NCBI GenBank assembly: GCA_018780025.1
Contig: JADMKH010000059.1
Coordinates: forward strand, 22,842-34,401
From: Thiobacillus sp.
GTDB lineage: Bacteria; Pseudomonadota; Gammaproteobacteria; Burkholderiales; Thiobacillaceae
Direction: 5' to 3'
DNA length: 11,560 bases
The notes beneath the pieces are model-generated. The model was not told the origin of the DNA, did no database searches, and saw nothing but the letters and a program-made list of their open reading frames with translations. A program made the translations under genes and the position numbers. This document shows positions 7,782-11,560 of the stretch, one piece after another; the first letter of the stretch is position 1; each line of letters begins with the position of its first letter.

Positions 7782-7787
7782 AAACTC

Positions 7788-8876
7788 TTGCACCTGAATA
7801 TCAACTTGGATTGGCTGTCTGCCAAAGGTTTGCCGATCATTGGACTCGACATCAGCACGACTGCGGTCAAGCTGGTGGAGTTGTCCGATGCCGGCAAAGG
7901 GATGCTGCGAATCGAGCGCTATATTATCGAGCCCTTGCCCAAGGATGCGGTGATGGATGGCAATATCGCCAACCTCGATCAAGTGGCCGACACGCTACGC
8001 ACCGCCTGGAAAAACCTGGGTTCACGCATCAAAAACGTTGCGCTTGCGCTGCCATCATCCGCGGTGATCACCAAGAAAATACTGGCACCCGCCAGCCTGA
8101 AGGGGTTGGACCTGGAAAACCAGGTCGAAGCCGAGGCCAATCAGGTGATTCCGTTTTCGCTGGATGAAGTGAATCTGGATTTCCAGGTGCTTGGCGCTTC
8201 GCCCGGCAGCCCGGACGACGTGCAAATACTGCTTGCCGCCGCGCGCAAGGAAAAAGTCGAAGATCGTGTGGCAGTGGCTGAGGCCGCTGGACTGACGGCA
8301 CTCATCATGGACGTCGAGTCCTTTGCGTCGCAAACGGCTTACGAGCAGATATCCCACCTGCTTCCAGGTGGCGGTGCCGGCCAGACCGTAGCGATCATCG
8401 ATGTCGGTGCGCAGAACATGCATATCAACATCCTCCATGACAACGAATCGGTTTACCTGCGTGAACACGGTTTTGGCGGCAACCAGCTCAACAATGAAAT
8501 TTCGCGTCGTTACGGCATGACCAGCGAAGAGGCTGAAAATGCCAAGCGCAAGGGTACGTTGCCGGAAAGTTATGACGCCGAAGTGCTGCAGCCCTACAGC
8601 GAGACCCTGGCGATGGAGATCGGCCGGGCACTGCAACTCTTCACGACATCCACGCAATATCGCAAGGTCGATCAGGTTTTGCTGGCAGGTGGCGGCGCCA
8701 TGATCCCGGGCATCGATGAAGTCGTAGGACAACGCATTGGAATGCCGACGCTGGTCGTCAATCCGTTTGCCAATATGGCGGTCGGCTCGAAAATCAAGCC
8801 CCAGGCGCTGACGGCCGATGCGCCGTCCTTGTTTGTCGCCTGCGGCCTCGCTATGCGGAGGTTTGACCCCCAATGA
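7788..8876 (+). CDS. pilM: PilM, actin-like cytoplasmic ATPase-fold protein of the type IV pilus
   Basis: PilM is a 362-residue FtsA/actin-like protein that binds nucleotide and the cytoplasmic tail of PilN, linking the pilus alignment subcomplex to the inner-membrane motor. The actin-fold signatures are visible: phosphate-1 loop IGLDISTTAVKLVEL (18-32), phosphate-2 loop AIIDVGAQNMHINIL (202-216) and the adenosine motif LLAGGGAMIPGI (298-309). There is no signal peptide or membrane helix, as expected. The length is typical. The start is TTG at 7788, chosen from the AAAGGA site and from full coverage of the N-terminal fold. The rare start codon may keep its output low. It opens the pilMNOPQ operon and its stop overlaps the pilN start (ATGA). 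Confidence 0.96.
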   Translation: MHLNINLDWLSAKGLPIIGLDISTTAVKLVELSDAGKGMLRIERYIIEPLPKDAVMDGNIANLDQVADTLRTAWKNLGSRIKNVALALPSSAVITKKILAPASLKGLDLENQVEAEANQVIPFSLDEVNLDFQVLGASPGSPDDVQILLAAARKEKVEDRVAVAEAAGLTALIMDVESFASQTAYEQISHLLPGGGAGQTVAIIDVGAQNMHINILHDNESVYLREHGFGGNQLNNEISRRYGMTSEEAENAKRKGTLPESYDAEVLQPYSETLAMEIGRALQLFTTSTQYRKVDQVLLAGGGAMIPGIDEVVGQRIGMPTLVVNPFANMAVGSKIKPQALTADAPSLFVACGLAMRRFDPQ

Positions 8877-9451
8877 TTCGCATTAACCTTCTCCCTCACC
8901 GAGAACTTGCGCGCGCAGCTCGGCGGCGCCAGTTCAATGTTCTCCTCGGCCTGGCAGTCGCTGTGGGTGTAGTAATTGTCCTGCTCGGACACAGTTACAT
9001 CGCCGCGAACCAGTCGACGCAGGATGCGCGGAATGCCTTCCTCGATCAGGAAATAGCCAAGCTCGATATCCAGATCGGTGAAATCAAGAAAATTCGCGAA
9101 CAAACCCAGGCGTTGCTGGCGCGTAAACAAGTTGTTGAAACCTTGCAATCCAATCGTACTGAAGTCGTGCATTTGTTTGACCAGATGATACGACTGCTAC
9201 CCGATGGCTTGTATCTTAAATCCTTCGGCCAGGCGGGAAATGTGGTTACGCTGAGCGGCTATACCCAATCGAGCGCGCGCGTTTCCACGCTGATGCGTAA
9301 TCTGGAGAGCTCTCCCTGGTTTGAGTCGGTCAGCTTGATCGAAATCAAGGCGGCAACCGTCAACAATTTGCGCGCCAACGAGTTTGTCCTGACGGTTAAA
9401 CAGACACCCCAACAAACCACAGATACGCAGAACAAGGGGGGCAAAGCATGA
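8873..9451 (+). CDS. pilN: PilN, inner-membrane type IV pilus alignment protein
   Basis: PilN is a 192-residue bitopic inner-membrane protein. Its short cytoplasmic tail begins with the conserved INLLPHRE stretch (residues 4-11), the known PilM-docking element. One membrane helix follows (about 22-42). A predicted coiled coil (about 50-105) then leads to a small periplasmic ferredoxin-like domain that pairs with PilO. The last ~18 residues are polar and rich in Gln and Thr. It is joined to pilM and pilO by ATGA overlaps, so stoichiometry is probably set by translational coupling. The length is normal for the family. Confidence 0.96.
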   Translation: MIRINLLPHRELARAARRRQFNVLLGLAVAVGVVIVLLGHSYIAANQSTQDARNAFLDQEIAKLDIQIGEIKKIREQTQALLARKQVVETLQSNRTEVVHLFDQMIRLLPDGLYLKSFGQAGNVVTLSGYTQSSARVSTLMRNLESSPWFESVSLIEIKAATVNNLRANEFVLTVKQTPQQTTDTQNKGGKA

Positions 9452-10068
9452 CCCTGGACGACCTCAACAACCTTGATCTAAAAACCCTGGCGGACTGGCC
9501 GTTAGCGACCAAGCTGGTGGCGCTGGCTGTGCTGTGCGTGGCCATTGTGACGGCGGGCTGGTGGTTTGACTGGCGCGGCAACATGGAAGCGCTGGATGTG
9601 ACCAGGCAAAAGGAAACCGAGCTGAGAGCCGTGTTTGCCACCAAAAAAAATCAGGCCATTAATCTGGAGGCCTACAAGAAACAACTTGTGGATATCGAGC
9701 AGGCCTTTGGCGCACTGTTGAAACAACTCCCGAATAAACAGGAAATGGATGCGCTTATTACGGATGTGAACCAGGCGGGTTTGGGACGGGGCTTGCAGTT
9801 TGATTTGTTTAAACCCGCGGCGGAAACCGTTTCCGAATTTTATGCCGAAACACCGATCAGCGTCCGGGTAACCGGGGGCTACCATGACATTGCCGCTTTC
9901 GTCAGTGACGTCTCGAAACTGTCCCGAATCGTGACGCTGCACGATATCAACATGAGCCCGGCCAAGGATGGCGTGATGAATATGGACGCGGTTGTCAGAA
10001 CCTATCGGTATCTGGACGACGAAGAACTCATTTCACGCAAGCAGCAAGCCAAGGAGCAACCAAAATGA
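9448..10068 (+). CDS. pilO: PilO, inner-membrane type IV pilus alignment protein
   Basis: PilO is a 206-residue bitopic protein with a cytoplasmic N-terminus of about 20 residues and one membrane helix (about 22-41, ending in WWFDW). A periplasmic coiled coil (about 45-95) follows. The ferredoxin-like domain includes the typical ISVRVTGGYHDIAAFVSDVSKL segment, split here around residues 136-157. It forms PilN-PilO heterodimers that contact PilP. An eight-A run at 9643-9650 encodes two lysines in frame, with no sign of a disruption. The ends overlap pilN and pilP by ATGA. Confidence 0.95.
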   Translation: MTLDDLNNLDLKTLADWPLATKLVALAVLCVAIVTAGWWFDWRGNMEALDVTRQKETELRAVFATKKNQAINLEAYKKQLVDIEQAFGALLKQLPNKQEMDALITDVNQAGLGRGLQFDLFKPAAETVSEFYAETPISVRVTGGYHDIAAFVSDVSKLSRIVTLHDINMSPAKDGVMNMDAVVRTYRYLDDEELISRKQQAKEQPK

Positions 10069-10562
10069 AGCGCCTGGCCAGTATGGTATTTGTGTTGAGC
10101 CTGACCGGCTGCGGTGGCGACGGGATGGACGATTTGCAGGCCTTCGTTGATGAAACGGGCAAGGATATGCAAGGGAAAATTGATCCGCTGCCTGAAGTCA
10201 AAGCATTTGAACCGTTTACTTACAATGCCTTTGACCTGCCCGATCCGTTCAAGCCCAGAAAATTGTCAAGTGCAGGGGGCGGTGGAATGCAGCCCGACTT
10301 GAATCGCCCCAAAGAGCCTTTGGAAGCGTTTTCACTGGAAACGCTGAAAATGGTCGGCATGCTGTCGAAACGCGGCGTAGTCCACGCTGTGATCTTGACC
10401 CCTGATAAAGCGATTTATCACGTCAAAAAAGGCAATTATGTGGGCCAGAACTTTGGCCTCGTCACGCAGATTGGCGATAGAGAAGTTACTTTGCGTGAAA
10501 TTGTTCAGGATAGCGCCGGAGATTGGTCCGAGCGCACCAGCACCCTGATTTTGCAAGAATGA
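10065..10562 (+). CDS. pilP: PilP, type IV pilus assembly lipoprotein
   Basis: PilP is a 165-residue inner-membrane lipoprotein that bridges PilN/PilO to the PilQ secretin. The N-terminus has a lipoprotein signal with lipobox LTGC, so C16 should be lipidated; glycine at +2 does not point strongly to either membrane. A flexible region with FDLPDPFKPRK (about 51-62) and a Gly-rich link precede the C-terminal beta-sandwich (about 85-165), which carries GVVHAVILTPDKAIYHVKKGNYVGQNFG (given here as the span 120-147) and ends in REIVQD...LILQE. Both the DPF motif and the GNYVG loop are typical of PilP. It overlaps pilO by ATGA; 31 bases separate it from pilQ. Confidence 0.95.
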   Translation: MKRLASMVFVLSLTGCGGDGMDDLQAFVDETGKDMQGKIDPLPEVKAFEPFTYNAFDLPDPFKPRKLSSAGGGGMQPDLNRPKEPLEAFSLETLKMVGMLSKRGVVHAVILTPDKAIYHVKKGNYVGQNFGLVTQIGDREVTLREIVQDSAGDWSERTSTLILQE

Positions 10563-10583
10563 TTTGTAGTACTGAATATCTAA

Positions 10584-10588
10584 AGAGG
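10584..10588 (+). promoter_or_regulatory. Ribosome binding site supporting the upstream pilQ start
   Basis: AGAGG lies five bases before the ATG at 10594. The alternative in-frame ATG at 10678 has only a weak purine stretch before it, so the upstream start is preferred. Confidence 0.65.
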
Positions 10589-10593
10589 CTGAC

Positions 10594-11560
10594 ATGAACG
10601 CATTGCCGAAGATTGCCCAGAAACTGTCCCACAAGGGGACTCCGACTTTCTACAAGCTGAAGCTCGTGAAAGATCGTATGTCCCGTCAACTGATCGGGAT
10701 GACCCTGCTCACAGGCTTAGTGCTTCCGCTTGCGGTGCACGCGGCTGAAGTGCCGCCCACCGGTAACGCGGTACAGAACGTTGAAACCACTACGCTGCCA
10801 GGCGGTAAAGTGGTGGTGCGCGTGACCCTCAAGAAAGCGCTGGCCGCGGAGCCTGCCGGTTTTACGGTCGGTAACCCCCCGCGTATCGCGCTTGATTTGC
10901 CGGATACGGGGAATGCGATGGGGCGCAATACGGTTGAAGCCAATTTGGGGCCGCTTTCGAGTGTGAACGTGGTGCAGGCGGGAACACGTACTCGCCTCGT
11001 GCTTAATTTGAATCGGTCGGTTGAATACGACGCGAAGATTGAAGGTAAAACCCTGATCGTCGCGTTGGGCAATCTCAGCGCGGGCGCTGCGCCCGCAAAT
11101 GTGAGCCCCCGCTTCGCCGATGCGGCGCCAGGTGCAGCATCCCATACTATCCGTGACATTGATTTCCGTCGTGGTGGCGCCGGCGAAGCGCGCATTGTGA
11201 CGACATTGTCTGATGCACAGACCGGCATCAATATTCGTCAGCAAGCCAATGGCATCGTGGTTGACTTTGTCGGCGCGGTGCTGCCCAGAGCGTTGCAGCG
11301 ACGCCTTGATGTGGCTGATTTCGGCACCCCGGTGCAAACCGTCGAGACGTATACGCTGGGTGATAACACCCGCATGGTGATACAGCCTAAAGGCGGCTGG
11401 GAATATTCGGCCTATCAGACTGACAACAGCTTCATTATTGAAGTCAAGCAGAGTGATGATGCCCAGAAAAAGACTGCTGACGGCAAGGTCAAATACGTCG
11501 GCGAAAAGCTCTCGCTCAACTTTCAGAACGTCGAAGTGCGCTCGGTGCTGCAGGTCATCG
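10594..11560 (+). CDS. pilQ: PilQ, type IV pilus outer-membrane secretin (C-terminus cut by window edge)
   Basis: The first 322 residues are in the window; the secretin pore domain is beyond its right edge. From the ATG at 10594 there is a 31-residue basic leader, a hydrophobic core (about 33-48) and a likely signal peptidase site after LAVHA (A50) or A51. Two AMIN domains follow, at about 60-160 and 185-287 (the second starting at IRDIDFRRGG). They bind peptidoglycan and anchor the secretin at the wall. The final visible segment, VKYVGEKLSLNFQNVEVRSV, begins the N0/secretin-TonB short N-terminal domain that contacts PilP. The second ATG (10678, residue 29) would give a signal peptide of ordinary length, but its ribosome site is weaker. 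The complete protein is usually about 700 residues. Confidence 0.94.
   Translation, partial: MNALPKIAQKLSHKGTPTFYKLKLVKDRMSRQLIGMTLLTGLVLPLAVHAAEVPPTGNAVQNVETTTLPGGKVVVRVTLKKALAAEPAGFTVGNPPRIALDLPDTGNAMGRNTVEANLGPLSSVNVVQAGTRTRLVLNLNRSVEYDAKIEGKTLIVALGNLSAGAAPANVSPRFADAAPGAASHTIRDIDFRRGGAGEARIVTTLSDAQTGINIRQQANGIVVDFVGAVLPRALQRRLDVADFGTPVQTVETYTLGDNTRMVIQPKGGWEYSAYQTDNSFIIEVKQSDDAQKKTADGKVKYVGEKLSLNFQNVEVRSVLQVI

Larger units (their letters stand above)
7412..7787. promoter_or_regulatory. Divergent intergenic region between mrcA and pilM
   Basis: These 376 bases carry no credible gene. They must contain promoters for both mrcA (leftward) and pilMNOPQ (rightward). They are noticeably more AT-rich than the flanking genes, especially 7515-7535 and 7695-7750. 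Visible elements are a Shine-Dalgarno for mrcA (AAGGAA, minus strand, 7416-7421), a weak sigma-70-like pair for mrcA, a tandem CTGCCGT repeat with an overlapping inverted repeat (7547-7579), and a Shine-Dalgarno for pilM (7776-7781). For pilM the AT-rich stretch 7731-7750 (with TAATAC at 7741-7746) is the likeliest -10 area, but no convincing -35 stands at the right distance. I found no good sigma-54 site in either direction. Confidence 0.7.

Noticed and set aside
9643..9650. Eight-A run in pilO as a possible frameshift or transcriptional slippage site.
   Set aside because: The reading frame continues normally to a full-length PilO with the expected C-terminus. No alternative product is suggested.

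Overview
The window looks like a chromosomal segment of a Gram-negative betaproteobacterium, perhaps from the Nitrosomonadales or a related group. This is inferred from gene families, moderately high GC and gene order; no rRNA or lineage marker is present. It holds two divergent blocks. Five genes read leftward (positions 7411 down to 1) and five read rightward (7788 to 11560). The outermost gene at each end, prsR and pilQ, is cut by the window edge. I see no insertion sequences, phage genes, CRISPR arrays, tRNAs or rRNAs, and no frameshifted genes.

Leftward block, in transcription order: a class A penicillin-binding protein 1A (mrcA/ponA); a small unrecognised protein that resembles a degenerate nucleotidyltransferase; a membrane-bound undecaprenyl-phosphate sugar transferase of the type associated with PEP-CTERM/exosortase (XrtA) exopolysaccharide loci; the membrane histidine kinase PrsK; and the sigma-54-dependent response regulator PrsR (incomplete). 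mrcA and the small gene overlap by ATGA, as do prsK and prsR. A 73-base gap separates the small gene from the sugar transferase. It holds a good match to a -24/-12 (sigma-54) promoter, predicting an RNA that starts about 25 bases before the transferase GTG codon. Because PrsR is a sigma-54 activator encoded two genes downstream, the simplest reading is an autoregulated operon (transferase-prsK-prsR) placed behind the constitutive mrcA unit.

Rightward block: pilM, pilN, pilO, pilP and pilQ, the type IV pilus alignment subcomplex and secretin, in canonical order. pilM to pilP are joined by four-base ATGA overlaps; pilQ follows after 31 bases with its own ribosome binding site. mrcA facing pilMNOPQ is a widespread proteobacterial arrangement. 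The 376-base divergent intergenic region (7412-7787) must carry promoters for both blocks. It contains a 7-base direct repeat spaced 22 bases apart and a 6-base inverted repeat, but no unambiguous promoter.

The functions join around the cell envelope: peptidoglycan synthesis (PBP1A), a pilus machine crossing the wall (PilMNOPQ), and initiation and control of exopolysaccharide/PEP-CTERM surface protein production (transferase, PrsK, PrsR). The items most worth a second look are the putative sigma-54 promoter and the degenerate nucleotidyltransferase-like gene.
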